Shown here: positions 8,859 to 17,246 of the stretch, one piece after another
Layout: the number at the start of each line of letters is the position of its first letter
Numbering within the stretch: position 1 is the first letter of the stretch
Source of the DNA: Flavobacterium sp. 9AF
GTDB taxonomy: Bacteria > Bacteroidota > Bacteroidia > Flavobacteriales > Flavobacteriaceae
Reading direction: 5' to 3'
Assembly (NCBI RefSeq): GCF_902506265.1
Contig: NZ_LR733561.1
Coordinates: forward strand, 1-64,000
DNA: 64,000 nt
The notes under the pieces: generated by a model
What the model was told of the DNA's origin: nothing
The model's database searches: none
Seen by the model: the letters and a program-made list of their open reading frames with translations, nothing else
Program-made: the position numbers and the translations under genes

Positions 8859-9722
8859 TTATAACATATCAATGTGATCGAATCCTGTTGTTCCAGAAAC
8901 ACCTGAATCTCCAGTAAATCGAGCTTTGTGTCTTTCACACACAATATTTTTAATTACATCTGGAATCGTTTTATAATCTTCAACGGAAATGCAATTGTCT
9001 CCTAATACTTCTTTCCATCCAATTTCTGCTGTTTGAGCTCTTCCAGAATGCAAAACACTAATGTGATACACTTCATATCTCTTTTTAGCTTCTGCTAATA
9101 ATTCTAAATCGCTATACGTTTGTTCTCCATTACCCATGATTTCTTTAATAGCTGAAGCAGGTAATGTTTTTAAATTGGGTTCGTCTCCAATCGTAAATAA
9201 CAAGCCTTTTTGACCTCTTTTTTCAAAAGCATCTGTTCGTGTATGAAAAGCTGCAAAATACCAAGCCAACAGATAACTCTCTCCAGCATTGCCTCCACCA
9301 CCAGATTCGATATAAGTTCTGGTTAACCACATGTCTAATTCTTCATCACCCGATTCGAATTGGCCAACCTGTAAAGGATAACTATCGCATTCATGGTCTC
9401 CAATACCTAGGAAAAGAAGTGCAGGATCAGGAACACCACCATCGATAATACCACCCATTAATTTGGGTAATCCTTCTTTTACTAATTCATGTGGAATATG
9501 CCCCATACTTCCGGTAACGTCTAATCCTAAAATGATAGGGTATGAATTAGGGTTTGCTTCAGAATCTCTTGCTTCTCTAAAGGTTACTCCATTAGGATTC
9601 ATTGCTTCATGAGCTCTTCTTAACTGGTTTTGTTTAAAGATTTCGTTAGCAGCTTTTGAAGCATATCCTTCTGCTGCAGCTTTACTAAAACGTGCGCTAA
9701 AATTATATTTTGTTCCTCCCAT
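8859..9722 (-). CDS. VWA-domain protein in the NAD cluster
   Basis: A 287-residue cytosolic protein with a von Willebrand A domain. The metal-binding MIDAS motif is LDVTGSMG with D68-x-T70-x-S72, and a further TIGDEPN loop occurs near residue 195. Residues 1-60 are a basic helical N-terminus. There is no signal peptide or membrane anchor, unlike the Bat VWA proteins elsewhere in the window. It follows a small coiled-coil gene by 2 bases and abuts the PurA-like start codon, so the three are tightly coupled. VWA proteins often work with AAA ATPases or as protein-binding scaffolds; none is seen here. The exact role is unknown. Confidence 0.82.
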   Translation of the reverse strand: MGGTKYNFSARFSKAAAEGYASKAANEIFKQNQLRRAHEAMNPNGVTFREARDSEANPNSYPIILGLDVTGSMGHIPHELVKEGLPKLMGGIIDGGVPDPALLFLGIGDHECDSYPLQVGQFESGDEELDMWLTRTYIESGGGGNAGESYLLAWYFAAFHTRTDAFEKRGQKGLLFTIGDEPNLKTLPASAIKEIMGNGEQTYSDLELLAEAKKRYEVYHISVLHSGRAQTAEIGWKEVLGDNCISVEDYKTIPDVIKNIVCERHKARFTGDSGVSGTTGFDHIDML

Positions 9723-9724
9723 AA

Positions 9725-10060
9725 TTAGAATGTTTTGCCAAATAAATATTCATATCTTGTTTTTGCTATTTCGAATTGAATTTTTAGATTTCTAATGGTT
9801 AAGGACAATTCGATATCCTTTTGTACAAAAGTATCTGGATTGAAATCGGCAAAAGTTAAACTGTTTTTGTCTAATGGACTGATATCGATACTGCTTTCTT
9901 GTTCTCTTTCCAAACGTTTTATTTTCAATTCGATATCTTCAATACGTCTTCTGTAGATTAATTCTGAATCTTCAGCAATCGCATTTGCTCTGTCTTCTCT
10001 TATTTGATCGTTGTTTCTTCGTAAAGCATCAACAAATCTTGGTTTTAAATTATCGCTCAT
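9725..10060 (-). CDS. Small helical protein paired with the VWA gene
   Basis: A 111-residue, highly charged protein. Residues 20-60 and 75-105 look like long helices with coiled-coil character (RRIEDIELKIKRLEREQE), joined by a short acidic-hydrophobic linker. No family was recognised. It ends 2 bases before the VWA start codon, which suggests a complex with that protein. A -7 box about 53 bases upstream suggests it is the first gene of a sub-operon running to Nampt. Confidence 0.75.
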   Translation of the reverse strand: MSDNLKPRFVDALRRNNDQIREDRANAIAEDSELIYRRRIEDIELKIKRLEREQESSIDISPLDKNSLTFADFNPDTFVQKDIELSLTIRNLKIQFEIAKTRYEYLFGKTF

Positions 10061-10113
10061 ATTTTTAGTTTTTATAGTTTTTGTTCTTACTTTTCTAAAA
10101 GTATCCTTTTTTT

Positions 10114-10121
10114 CAAAGGTA
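10114..10121 (-). promoter_or_regulatory. Possible internal -7 box
   Basis: On the minus strand this reads TACCTTTG, an exact match to TAnnTTTG, in the 108-base gap between the metallophosphatase and the small helical protein. No clear TTTG -33 box lies 19 bases upstream, so it is a weak prediction of an internal promoter for the last part of the NAD cluster. Confidence 0.35.
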
Positions 10122-10168
10122 CAGTCATATTACCTGCTTTATATCGTTATAAATAATGATTTTCTTTT

Positions 10169-10900
10169 CTAATTTCTTCCTTTTTCATTTGGATATAATG
10201 ATTGTACTGAATCACTTTGCCAAAATTCTTTCGTTTCTATATCTAAACACGATATTTTACCTGTAAAAGCTGCACCTGTATCGATATTCCAAACATTTGC
10301 TTTATTCATAGGTGTTGTAATTCCGTAATTTAATGTATGAGTATGACCAATATAAATTTCATGAAACAACAGCAATCTTTTAGGAAATAATTCACTATTC
10401 ATTTTAAGGTTTTTATCCATAGATACAGCTGTTTCCCACAAAGTTCTATCCCAAGAATAATTAGATGAGTAGGTTTCATGACTTGGTCCATGCATAGAAG
10501 AAAAACCAGCATGAATAAACAATCTGTTTTGCGCATCCACATGATAATCTTTCATCTTTTCAAAAAAATTCAAATGGTCTCTTTTTTTGTTTTTTTCCAA
10601 AGCATGATAGGCTTCAAATGTTAAAAATCCACCATGAAACAACCACTTTCTTTCGGCAACATCAGTAGCTAAATAGTCCATGCACCAAGCATCATGATTA
10701 CCTCTAATAAAAATGCAATCTTGCTCTTCAGAAGTTTCAATTAAAAACTGAATTACCTCTGCTGACTCACTCCAACCGTCTACATAATCTCCAAGGAAAA
10801 TTAATTTATCATTAATAGTAATTTCAGCTCTTTCAAACAATTGTTGTAAAGCTCTTAAACCACCGTGTATGTCTCCAAAAACTAGGGTTCTTTTTTTCAT
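10169..10900 (-). CDS. Metallophosphoesterase (PPP/ApaH-like)
   Basis: A 243-residue calcineurin-type phosphoesterase with all metal-binding motifs: GDIHGG (8-13), GDYVDG (37-42), RGNHD (66-70) and later IHAGF and IGHTH. This family includes serine/threonine phosphatases, the diadenosine tetraphosphatase ApaH and PrpE-like enzymes, so the substrate may be a nucleotide or a protein. It starts one base after the macrodomain stop codon. A close paralogue at 57489-58214 shares the whole length, including the ending EKGRN. Being in this cluster makes a dinucleotide or phosphorylated RNA or protein substrate plausible, but this is inference. Confidence 0.9.
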   Translation of the reverse strand: MKKRTLVFGDIHGGLRALQQLFERAEITINDKLIFLGDYVDGWSESAEVIQFLIETSEEQDCIFIRGNHDAWCMDYLATDVAERKWLFHGGFLTFEAYHALEKNKKRDHLNFFEKMKDYHVDAQNRLFIHAGFSSMHGPSHETYSSNYSWDRTLWETAVSMDKNLKMNSELFPKRLLLFHEIYIGHTHTLNYGITTPMNKANVWNIDTGAAFTGKISCLDIETKEFWQSDSVQSLYPNEKGRN

Positions 10901-10901
10901 T

Positions 10902-11504
10902 TTAATAATCCCAAATTAATCCCTTTTCATTTAATCTGTATTGAAACTTTTGCGTGTCTCCAAATGTCTGATAGTCTTTGTAATTCCTATTGATTATTTC
11001 ATCGTAAGCTAAAAACATTTGATTGGATGCGATGTGAAATGGCATTCTTCCGCAACCTGTACACAAGCCAGGAATAGCAACTGTTTTAATAGCTTCATTG
11101 TTTTTACAAGCTATTAGAATGGCTTTCATGGCTAAATAAGCATTTACAGAAGTGGCAATATTAAAACTCATAGGCACTCGCATTGTAGGTGCAGAAATTA
11201 AAAATGGAATAGTGTCATTTCCTGTCTCAAGTGTAATGGATTTACCAATTAGTAATTCTTTTTCATCTAATTGAGCAATTTGAGCTTGTAGATTCTCTTG
11301 TAAATGCCAACCTAATTTCTCAGAAATATGTAAATCCAATCCACCATCCATAAAACCAAAAGAATTGGCCGGACTAACAATTGCATCGCAAGAAACTTCT
11401 AAAATATCTTGCCCAATGATTTCTACATTTGGACAATCTTTAAAATCTTCTTTCCAAGCGTTGCCTAATGCTTCCTCTCTGTAAACTAATTTAACTTGTA
11501 ACAT
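10902..11504 (-). CDS. Macrodomain protein
   Basis: A macrodomain protein of about 200 residues. The ADP-ribose-binding features are CDAIVSPANSFGFMDGGLD in the first third and IPGLCTGCGRMP in the last third, the positions expected for the two phosphate- and ribose-binding loops. I place the start at the ATG at 11504 (MLQVKLVYREE); the open frame runs on to 11549, but that would overlap kptA by 43 bases, while 11504 gives a 2-base gap. Macrodomains bind or remove ADP-ribose. It lies between kptA and the phosphatase and may act on products of KptA, which releases ADP-ribose 1'',2''-cyclic phosphate. Confidence 0.88.
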   Translation of the reverse strand: MLQVKLVYREEALGNAWKEDFKDCPNVEIIGQDILEVSCDAIVSPANSFGFMDGGLDLHISEKLGWHLQENLQAQIAQLDEKELLIGKSITLETGNDTIPFLISAPTMRVPMSFNIATSVNAYLAMKAILIACKNNEAIKTVAIPGLCTGCGRMPFHIASNQMFLAYDEIINRNYKDYQTFGDTQKFQYRLNEKGLIWDY

Positions 11505-11506
11505 GT

Positions 11507-12049
11507 TTAAAATTCTATATATTCTGCTGGTACATGATCGGTTAACCAAACTCCGTTTTCTGATACGTAAAATTTGAATCCTTCTCGATGCATTTTAGGT
11601 GCATTGATACTCAAAACAATGGGTTTTCCTCTTCTACTACCAACTTTTATAGCTGTTTCTCTATCTTGACTCAAATGTACGTGTTGTCGGCTCATTTTTA
11701 GCAAGCCTTCTTTTCGAATGGCTTGTATGAATTTATCCACTGTTCCGTGGTATAGAAAATGAATGGGTACGATTTCTTTTAATTCTAATTCGACCGAAAT
11801 GGAATGCCCTTGACTCGCTCTTATTTTGGTTTTATCTTCATTGAAAGCGAATCTTTTTTTATCATTGTTTTCTACTACGTAATCCAATAGCGCATGATCT
11901 AATTTCTTGTGGAATTTATTACATTGAATAATAAGTTCCTCTACATTTGCCCATCCGTTTTCATCTAGGGTTAAGGCTATTTTTTCTGGTGCATGCCTTA
12001 GTACTAAACTAAGGAATTTACTAGTGCTTTTTGTTATATTTTCGTTCAT
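11507..12049 (-). CDS. kptA: RNA 2'-phosphotransferase (KptA/Tpt1)
   Basis: A 180-residue Tpt1/KptA. The enzyme moves an RNA 2'-phosphate onto NAD, releasing nicotinamide and ADP-ribose cyclic phosphate. Visible motifs are LRH at 17-19, IRASQGHS (77-84), YHGT (100-103) and SRQHVHLS (120-127) followed by GSRRGKP, which together carry the conserved Arg-His-Arg-Arg set of the family. Length is normal. Bacteria usually lack the tRNA ligase pathway that makes this enzyme essential in yeast, so its job is probably RNA repair or handling of modified RNA ends. Its setting among macrodomains fits disposal of the ADP-ribose product. Confidence 0.94.
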   Translation of the reverse strand: MNENITKSTSKFLSLVLRHAPEKIALTLDENGWANVEELIIQCNKFHKKLDHALLDYVVENNDKKRFAFNEDKTKIRASQGHSISVELELKEIVPIHFLYHGTVDKFIQAIRKEGLLKMSRQHVHLSQDRETAIKVGSRRGKPIVLSINAPKMHREGFKFYVSENGVWLTDHVPAEYIEF

Positions 12050-12070
12050 TTCTACTTCATTTTTAGTTTT

Positions 12071-12709
12071 TCATTTAGAAATTTTTAATTTTCTATTCAA
12101 TTCTCCATCTGAGAAATAGAATGGTCTTTCTTCAGGAATTACCAACTGATCCAATTCTTTATTTTTTACAAACTCATATTGTTCTGCAACAAATAGGGAT
12201 ATATCTTCTATTAAAAGGATATCCTCTTTTGAAAAAGTACGAATGTGTTCGTTTCGCAATCCAATTTGAATGGCTCTTCTGTCCAATTTATCTCCATAAG
12301 GATCATGATCGGGATCCCCTTGTAAGCGAACATTTGAATTTTTAACTGCTTCTTTCCAAGATTCCTGCGACATTCCTTCCACTTGATTAAAAGAAGAATA
12401 AACTGCCTCTTTTAAATACCTTTCAAACGCTTCTAATTTTAAATATATGGCTAAAACAACCTCTTGCCCTTCTTTGGTTCCCCAACCATTGCGATACATC
12501 ATCCAAAGGAAATTAGGTTTAATCCAAGTCATTCGATCCAAGCTAAAAGCACCTCCAAAAAATTGGTTTTTAGCTGCAAAATGCCCTATTTCATTTCGAT
12601 AAGATTGGTAAACGATTATTTTTTCAAGGTCGTATTGCGCCATGATATGATAGCCTTCTTTTGGCCACTCAATAATTTGTTCTTTATATTTTTTTAATTT
12701 AATTTTCAT
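12071..12709 (-). CDS. DUF4291-family protein
   Basis: A 212-residue protein that fits DUF4291: conserved blocks [12 protein letters not shown] near residue 35 and [19 protein letters not shown] near residues 58-76, plus [10 protein letters not shown]. The family has no established activity known to me. The dense aromatic and arginine core could bind a nucleotide. It overlaps the YmdB-like macrodomain gene by 4 bases (ATGA) and is 21 bases from kptA, so it is translated with known ADP-ribose enzymes. An ADP-ribosyltransferase-like role would supply the missing writer activity, but I see no proof. Confidence 0.85.
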   Translation of the reverse strand: MKIKLKKYKEQIIEWPKEGYHIMAQYDLEKIIVYQSYRNEIGHFAAKNQFFGGAFSLDRMTWIKPNFLWMMYRNGWGTKEGQEVVLAIYLKLEAFERYLKEAVYSSFNQVEGMSQESWKEAVKNSNVRLQGDPDHDPYGDKLDRRAIQIGLRNEHIRTFSKEDILLIEDISLFVAEQYEFVKNKELDQLVIPEERPFYFSDGELNRKLKISK

Positions 12710-13221
12710 TTTTTCATTTTTAATAGTTGCTTATACAACATATAATTTTCTTCATCAAAGCATACAAACGTAATTTCTTCTATGTGCTTAGTTGAAAATT
12801 TTTGAACCGTATCTATGGCTATTTGAGCTGCTTCTGTTTTTGGAAAACGGTAGATTCCAGTACTAATACTAGGAAAAGCGATTGATTTTAATTGATGTTT
12901 TTCAGCTAATTGTAAGCAATTGTAATAACAACTAGCTAATAACTGCTTTTTTTCTTCTTTATCGCCATTCCAAACTGGTCCAACAGTATGTATGACATAT
13001 TTTGAAGGCAAATTTCCAGCAGTAGTAATAACCGCTTCACCTACTTTACAACCGCCTTGCTTGTTTCTTATAGCCATACATGCTTCTAAAATGGCTTTTC
13101 CTCCTGCTTTATGAATGGCGCCATCTACACCGCTTCCACCTAATAAAGAAGTATTAGCAGCATTGACGATGGCGTCAACTTTTATTTTTGTTATGTCGCT
13201 TTGTGTAAGTGTTAGTTTCAT
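12706..13221 (-). CDS. Macrodomain ADP-ribosyl hydrolase (YmdB/MacroD type)
   Basis: A 171-residue macrodomain of the MacroD/YmdB type. The catalytic loop [20 protein letters not shown] (residues 18-37) is intact, with the Asn and Asp-Gly positions of O-acetyl-ADP-ribose deacetylases and mono-ADP-ribosyl hydrolases. The second loop [10 protein letters not shown] is also intact. Known family members remove ADP-ribose from acidic protein residues and nucleic-acid ends and deacetylate the sirtuin product O-acetyl-ADP-ribose. A sirtuin gene lies 2.8 kb upstream in the same cluster, a plausible functional link. It starts 13 bases after the preceding gene. Confidence 0.94.
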   Translation of the reverse strand: MKLTLTQSDITKIKVDAIVNAANTSLLGGSGVDGAIHKAGGKAILEACMAIRNKQGGCKVGEAVITTAGNLPSKYVIHTVGPVWNGDKEEKKQLLASCYYNCLQLAEKHQLKSIAFPSISTGIYRFPKTEAAQIAIDTVQKFSTKHIEEITFVCFDEENYMLYKQLLKMKK

Positions 13222-13234
13222 AGTAACAGTTTTT

Positions 13235-14494
13235 TTAAACTTGACACTGTTGCAATTTGTTAGTTACTTCCTCAATTTTTAATAAATTATTTTTCAATTT
13301 TTTAAATGTATCATAGTTTTGAGGTTCAACTTTAGCAAGGATTGCCTTTTGTTCATAGATATAATCCATTTTGTTTTGGGAATTCTCTTTAATCTTTATT
13401 TCTAATTCTAAATATTTCTTTATTTCTTCTTCTGAAAAATTAAATGTTAAAAGCATTTTTCTACCATGTAGAGAACCCAAATTTTTTTTATCATACATTT
13501 CGTTTAAACCTTTAAAAAATTCATCATTTAAAGCATCAAAGGGATCTATTTCACCTCGTACTTTTCCTTTCTCTTTATAATAATCATCATAAAAAGTTTG
13601 AATTTCATTTTCTATTTTTTGAATTTCATCTAAAAACATAAGATTCTCTATTTGACAATAATTTAACTTTCTCCATAACAAATCAGCAATATAGCCTTCA
13701 CCTAATTCTCCTCCTCTTGAAAAACTAATATTTCCATAAGCTTGAACAGATTCTTTAAATTTTTGATTATTATTTGAATAAAAAAACAAATTCCTATAAT
13801 ACATATTAATACCAAAATGGTCACTAGACTCATAAATTTGTGCAAAAGGGGTTTTTGCCTTTATACTATTTAATTGCTCCTCAGTAAATTCTTTTTCAAT
13901 CAGATAATCTATAGCTTCATCTATTGTGTTTATGTTTTTAACTTTTTGCATCATTATTTCCTGAGAATGTAATATTTCATTCTTGTCTAATTCAACCCCC
14001 TCATTATCAAGCGAACAATCAAAAAAATCTAATGGTATTATTTCTCGATTTGTACTTGATAAAAATATATCAATCCTCATTTGATGAAACTCTTCTTCAA
14101 AATATAGATAATCTTCAACCAAGTCATTTTTGTTTTTTTTAAAATTAGTACCAATGAAAACATCTACGATTCTTATTTTATCTGTAATAATAGCATTAAA
14201 AAACTCTAAATTTTCTAAAGTAACCGTATATTTCCAATTGTCTTCATTATTACTATTTTGAACTGAAAGTTTAAAAAAATCCTCTTCTGTTATATCAACT
14301 TCTAAAACGAATCCTAAAAAATTTTTTATTTCATCCTTTGTGTACAATTTCTCTGCTATTTCTTTAGCCTCTTTAATAGATGCATACAAAGTAAGAGGTA
14401 AATCCAATAGGGTTGGAAAAAGTTTGAACTCTTTCTTTGCTATTTCGCATAATTCTATTTCTCCAACTGGATTATATAAAGTAATAGTTTTCAT
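13235..14494 (-). CDS. Fusion protein with ADP-ribosylation/crystallin J1-like N-terminal domain
   Basis: A 419-residue protein. Residues 1-125 resemble the whole 138-residue protein encoded at 16830-17246: both start MKT-x-TLY-x-PVG, then E-x5-A-x3-F-x2-FP, and have an IRIVDVFIG / IKIVQVFYG strand at the end. That domain is commonly named ADP-ribosylation/crystallin J1. Residues about 190-290 contain [11 protein letters not shown] and [14 protein letters not shown], similar to my memory of the DUF6794 domain (HFGLGMxIRN); this is tentative. The rest is acidic and helical. It lies 10 bases after a macrodomain gene and 13 before another. No catalytic residues can be assigned. Confidence 0.78.
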   Translation of the reverse strand: MKTITLYNPVGEIELCEIAKKEFKLFPTLLDLPLTLYASIKEAKEIAEKLYTKDEIKNFLGFVLEVDITEEDFFKLSVQNSNNEDNWKYTVTLENLEFFNAIITDKIRIVDVFIGTNFKKNKNDLVEDYLYFEEEFHQMRIDIFLSSTNREIIPLDFFDCSLDNEGVELDKNEILHSQEIMMQKVKNINTIDEAIDYLIEKEFTEEQLNSIKAKTPFAQIYESSDHFGINMYYRNLFFYSNNNQKFKESVQAYGNISFSRGGELGEGYIADLLWRKLNYCQIENLMFLDEIQKIENEIQTFYDDYYKEKGKVRGEIDPFDALNDEFFKGLNEMYDKKNLGSLHGRKMLLTFNFSEEEIKKYLELEIKIKENSQNKMDYIYEQKAILAKVEPQNYDTFKKLKNNLLKIEEVTNKLQQCQV

Positions 14495-14504
14495 TTAAAG
14501 TCAT

Positions 14505-14975
14505 TTAAAAATCATAAACAGTTACCTCAACATCTTTTTCAGAAAGTGTTTCCAAAATAATTGGTTCAATACATTCCCATTTTCCACCAGCTAATCCACA
14601 GCCAATTCTTGGCATATGAACAGATGCCTGTTTCTCTCTTGCAAAATCTGAGACTTTGGTAAGTACTTCTTTTACTGATTCATAACGAATAGGCGCTTCA
14701 CCCTTTTCATTTCTATTAATTTTATGTTGCGCAATCATATTGGCCACCCATATATCTTCTTCAACAGCAACAAATTGAACCTCTCCTAATTCAAAATTTT
14801 CTTTGGATTTGAACCATTCTCTATATTGCTTTTCTGGAGTTTTCCATTTTTTTGAAAGCGCCATCACAAAGCCTTTTCCCCAACCTCCAATATCATTACA
14901 TATATGAACGATTATTCTTTTATCATTCCCAATTGGAGTTGTTGCATCTCCTCTTACATATTGAATTTCTTTCAT
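14505..14975 (-). CDS. Macrodomain protein (TARG1/Poa1-like)
   Basis: A 156-residue stand-alone macrodomain. It begins IQYVRGDATTPIG, typical of the ALC1/TARG1/Poa1p branch, followed by IVHICNDIGGWGKGFV (residues 21-36) as the first ADP-ribose loop and PRIGCGLAGGKW near residue 122 as the second. Members of this branch remove ADP-ribose from glutamate, from nucleic acids (the DarG antitoxin macrodomain belongs here), or ADP-ribose 1''-phosphate from RNA processing. The last activity would fit with KptA in the same operon. Spacing to both neighbours is 10 bases. Confidence 0.92.
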   Translation of the reverse strand: MKEIQYVRGDATTPIGNDKRIIVHICNDIGGWGKGFVMALSKKWKTPEKQYREWFKSKENFELGEVQFVAVEEDIWVANMIAQHKINRNEKGEAPIRYESVKEVLTKVSDFAREKQASVHMPRIGCGLAGGKWECIEPIILETLSEKDVEVTVYDF

Positions 14976-14985
14976 TTCCTTAAAT

Positions 14986-15855
14986 TTAATTTATTGGTTT
15001 CCCATCCAAAATAGCTTTGCTTATTTTACCAATAGGCATTCGATACACGGGTATCTTTATTTTATAGAACGCAATTAATTCTTTTATCTTGTTATCAATT
15101 TCTTCTTGATAATATCGAGAAGAAAAATGTCCTAAAATCAACTGTTCTATATTACAATTCGCAACCATTTCAAAAACTTCTTCTAAAGAGCTATGCCTGT
15201 TTTTATCATTTTTAGTTTGCGTTTCCTCTTTAGTTAAAAAAGTAGCTTCATGAATTAATACTTTCGTACCGTCAAAACGAGCATAATCCGCAACAGGAGT
15301 ATCACCAGAATAGGATAATAAATTGTTTTTTTGTTCTTCCATCAAAAAAGGTTCTCCTTTTTCTTCCTTTATCTTTTTAATCGCTTCAGAAGACATTCCA
15401 AGAAATTCAGTTTTTAATTTCTTTTTCGTTTCCCATACTTTATAACTCAAACTCTTAATGATTCCTTCAGTAGTATAAACATGTTCATTTTCGAGAGATT
15501 CGACTGAAATTTTTTCTTTTACAGGAATAATTTGCCTTTTATCTATTGGTCCCCAAAATGTTCCTTGGATATGTGGATCAAATTTCTTTGTAAATGCTTC
15601 TAAAAAAGGAAACGATTGTGATCCTTTAGGATAATATATAGTAGGCCCAATATGAGAAAAGAGTTGGTTATATTGCAATAATCCCGTTAAATGATCTCGA
15701 TCTGCATGAGAAATAAAAACTTTTTTTATTTTTCCACATTTCCCCATTAATCCTGATACCAGTCCATCACCTGCATCAAAAAGGATTCCAAGTTCTTCGA
15801 TAAAATACCATGTAGCAAATAAAGCGGTTGAATATCCGTGTATAGTTAGTTTCAT
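14986..15855 (-). CDS. Metallo-beta-lactamase-fold hydrolase, RNase Z-like
   Basis: A 289-residue MBL-fold protein with RNase Z hallmarks: HEATF in the middle and LGHFSSRY near the C-terminus (the tRNase Z HFSxRY box). The first metal motif is SHADRDH with H50, D52, D54 and H55, so the second histidine of the usual HxHxDH is an aspartate. Later metal ligands, YSGDTP and NRHSS, are present. The family cuts tRNA 3' trailers or acts on other phosphodiesters. Placed with KptA and macrodomains, it probably acts on RNA or on a cyclic phosphate, but the altered motif makes activity uncertain. Confidence 0.85.
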   Translation of the reverse strand: MKLTIHGYSTALFATWYFIEELGILFDAGDGLVSGLMGKCGKIKKVFISHADRDHLTGLLQYNQLFSHIGPTIYYPKGSQSFPFLEAFTKKFDPHIQGTFWGPIDKRQIIPVKEKISVESLENEHVYTTEGIIKSLSYKVWETKKKLKTEFLGMSSEAIKKIKEEKGEPFLMEEQKNNLLSYSGDTPVADYARFDGTKVLIHEATFLTKEETQTKNDKNRHSSLEEVFEMVANCNIEQLILGHFSSRYYQEEIDNKIKELIAFYKIKIPVYRMPIGKISKAILDGKPIN

Positions 15856-15925
15856 AAATACATTTTGCTCTACTGAAGCTGTTTTTTATAAATATTGAAC
15901 TCCGCTGGAGTTGTATTACTTCTTA

Positions 15926-16036
15926 TTACATTCTTAACTTTTCAATTAACTGAATCGTTTCGGCTTGTTTTTCTTTTATATAACCCTCCCAAGAATTTGA
16001 CACTCGATTGCGGAAGCAAAGGACACCCCAAAACAT
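15926..16036 (-). CDS. Possible 36-residue reading frame coupled to the sirtuin gene
   Basis: This short frame begins with an ATG that overlaps the sirtuin stop codon by one base (TAATG), the same coupling seen elsewhere in this cluster. It encodes 36 residues starting MFWGVLCF, with a plausible helical tail KEKQAETIQLIEKL, and ends in two consecutive TAA codons. It could be a real small protein or the remains of a longer gene. There is no homologue I can name. The 180-base gap between the MBL gene and the sirtuin otherwise holds only a short palindrome (AACTCC-GCT-GGAGTT, 15898-15912). Confidence 0.3.
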   Translation of the reverse strand: MFWGVLCFRNRVSNSWEGYIKEKQAETIQLIEKLRM

Positions 16037-16725
16037 TATTTTGCTTCTTTTACCAAAACATCAAATACTTTTTGCATTCCAGTTGTTGCTTTCTCTTTTA
16101 CATAAATAGCTCTTCCCCCATAGTTTCCTCCATCATGATATGGATTGATAATGATGAGTTGGGCATCGTTTTTTATAAAGTTTAAAAGATTAGCTGCTGG
16201 ATAGACTTGTAAAGAGGTACCTATAACCATAAAAATATCTGCTTGTGCTACTAATTCGACAGCAATAGGATACAATGGCACATCTTCTCCAAACCAAACA
16301 ATATCTGGCCTTAACTGAGAACCATCTGTTGCTTTGTCTCCTATTTTGATGTCATCAAAGCAATCATAACTTAATTTTCTGTTCAAAGAAGAACACATTT
16401 TATTTAATTCCCCATGAATGTGTAATACATTTTGAGAACCGGCTCTTTCATGCAAGTCATCGATATTTTGAGTAATGATTTGCACTTCAAAATGTTCTTC
16501 TAATTGTTTAACTAAATGATGCGCTTGATTAGGTACCACTTGTTTTAATTGTTGTCTTCTTTGATTGTAAAAATCCAATACTAATTCGCGATTTTTTCTC
16601 CATCCTTCTGGAGAAGCTACATCTTCCACTCTGTGATTATTCCATAACCCATCGGCATCTCTAAAGGTTTGAATACCGCTTTCTGCACTAATTCCTGCTC
16701 CTGTTAATATTGCTATTTTTTTCAT
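16036..16725 (-). CDS. Sirtuin (Sir2-family NAD-dependent deacylase)
   Basis: A 229-residue sirtuin with the NAD-binding GAGISAESGI (9-18), TQNIDDLHERAG (85-96) and catalytic HGE with H104. Y53 and R56 in FYNQRR form the Tyr-x-x-Arg pair that in SIRT5 and CobB favours succinyl or malonyl lysine. The zinc module is reduced: C111 and C123 are visible but the usual four cysteines in two CxxC pairs are not. It consumes NAD and yields nicotinamide (a substrate for Nampt) and O-acyl-ADP-ribose (a macrodomain substrate). It heads the part of the cluster after the first 49-base repeat. Confidence 0.93.
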   Translation of the reverse strand: MKKIAILTGAGISAESGIQTFRDADGLWNNHRVEDVASPEGWRKNRELVLDFYNQRRQQLKQVVPNQAHHLVKQLEEHFEVQIITQNIDDLHERAGSQNVLHIHGELNKMCSSLNRKLSYDCFDDIKIGDKATDGSQLRPDIVWFGEDVPLYPIAVELVAQADIFMVIGTSLQVYPAANLLNFIKNDAQLIIINPYHDGGNYGGRAIYVKEKATTGMQKVFDVLVKEAK

Positions 16726-16769
16726 TTTTTAATTTTTTTTTACATTCTCTTTTTGCCTAGAAAATTCTT

Positions 16770-16818
16770 GATACATTTTTTACTCCATTTCATTGCATAA
16801 AAAACACTCGAACTGACG
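16770..16818 (-). repeat. 49-base dispersed repeat, copy A
   Basis: This segment matches 21535-21583 at 47 of 49 bases, in the same orientation. It lies in the 104-base gap between the crystallin J1-like gene and the sirtuin. The minus-strand end CGTCAGTTCGAGTG is a form I associate with dispersed intergenic repeats of Flavobacterium. No long palindrome and no T tract suggest it is not a terminator. Confidence 0.7.
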
Positions 16819-16829
16819 CACCAGACTAG

Positions 16830-17246
16830 TTAAAGAGCATCTATTACTTTTAATTTTTTATTCAAGGTTTCATTTTGAGAAGGTTTATACTTTTCTCCAT
16901 AAAACACTTGTACAATCTTTATTTCTCCAACGATTTTTTCATTGAATGTTTCTAATTCTTCAGCAAGAATCCAAAATTCGTTATGGTTTTTATCACCTAC
17001 ATTATGAATTTCAAATTGTTGTAAATACTCACTAACCACTTCAAAAGCCGTAACGATACCACAATAGCTTGAAAATTCATCGGGTGTATTCCATTCTCTT
17101 GCGATTTGCGCTGCATATTCCTGATTCATTACTGGATAAAAAATAGGTTGCCATTCCAAACGAGGTGGAAAAGCCGAGAAATTATTTTCTGCAATTAATT
17201 CCATTTCTCTTAAACCTACTGGTCTGTATAAAGTTGTTGTTTTCAT
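16830..17246 (-). CDS. ADP-ribosylation/crystallin J1-like domain protein
   Basis: A 138-residue stand-alone version of the domain found at the N-terminus of the 419-residue protein at 13235-14494. Signature stretches are TLYRPVG, AFPPRLEWQPIFYPV (residues 26-40) and IKIVQVFYGEKY. Proteins of this type are commonly labelled ADP-ribosylation/crystallin J1, but I know of no demonstrated reaction. It overlaps the NADAR gene by 4 bases (ATGA), so the two are co-translated. Conserved aromatic and arginine residues suggest ligand binding. Confidence 0.82.
   Translation of the reverse strand: MKTTTLYRPVGLREMELIAENNFSAFPPRLEWQPIFYPVMNQEYAAQIAREWNTPDEFSSYCGIVTAFEVVSEYLQQFEIHNVGDKNHNEFWILAEELETFNEKIVGEIKIVQVFYGEKYKPSQNETLNKKLKVIDAL

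Noticed and set aside
11505-11549. Longer N-terminus of the macrodomain protein
   Set aside because: It would overlap kptA by 43 bases and the added residues do not resemble the domain; ATG at 11504 fits the spacing.
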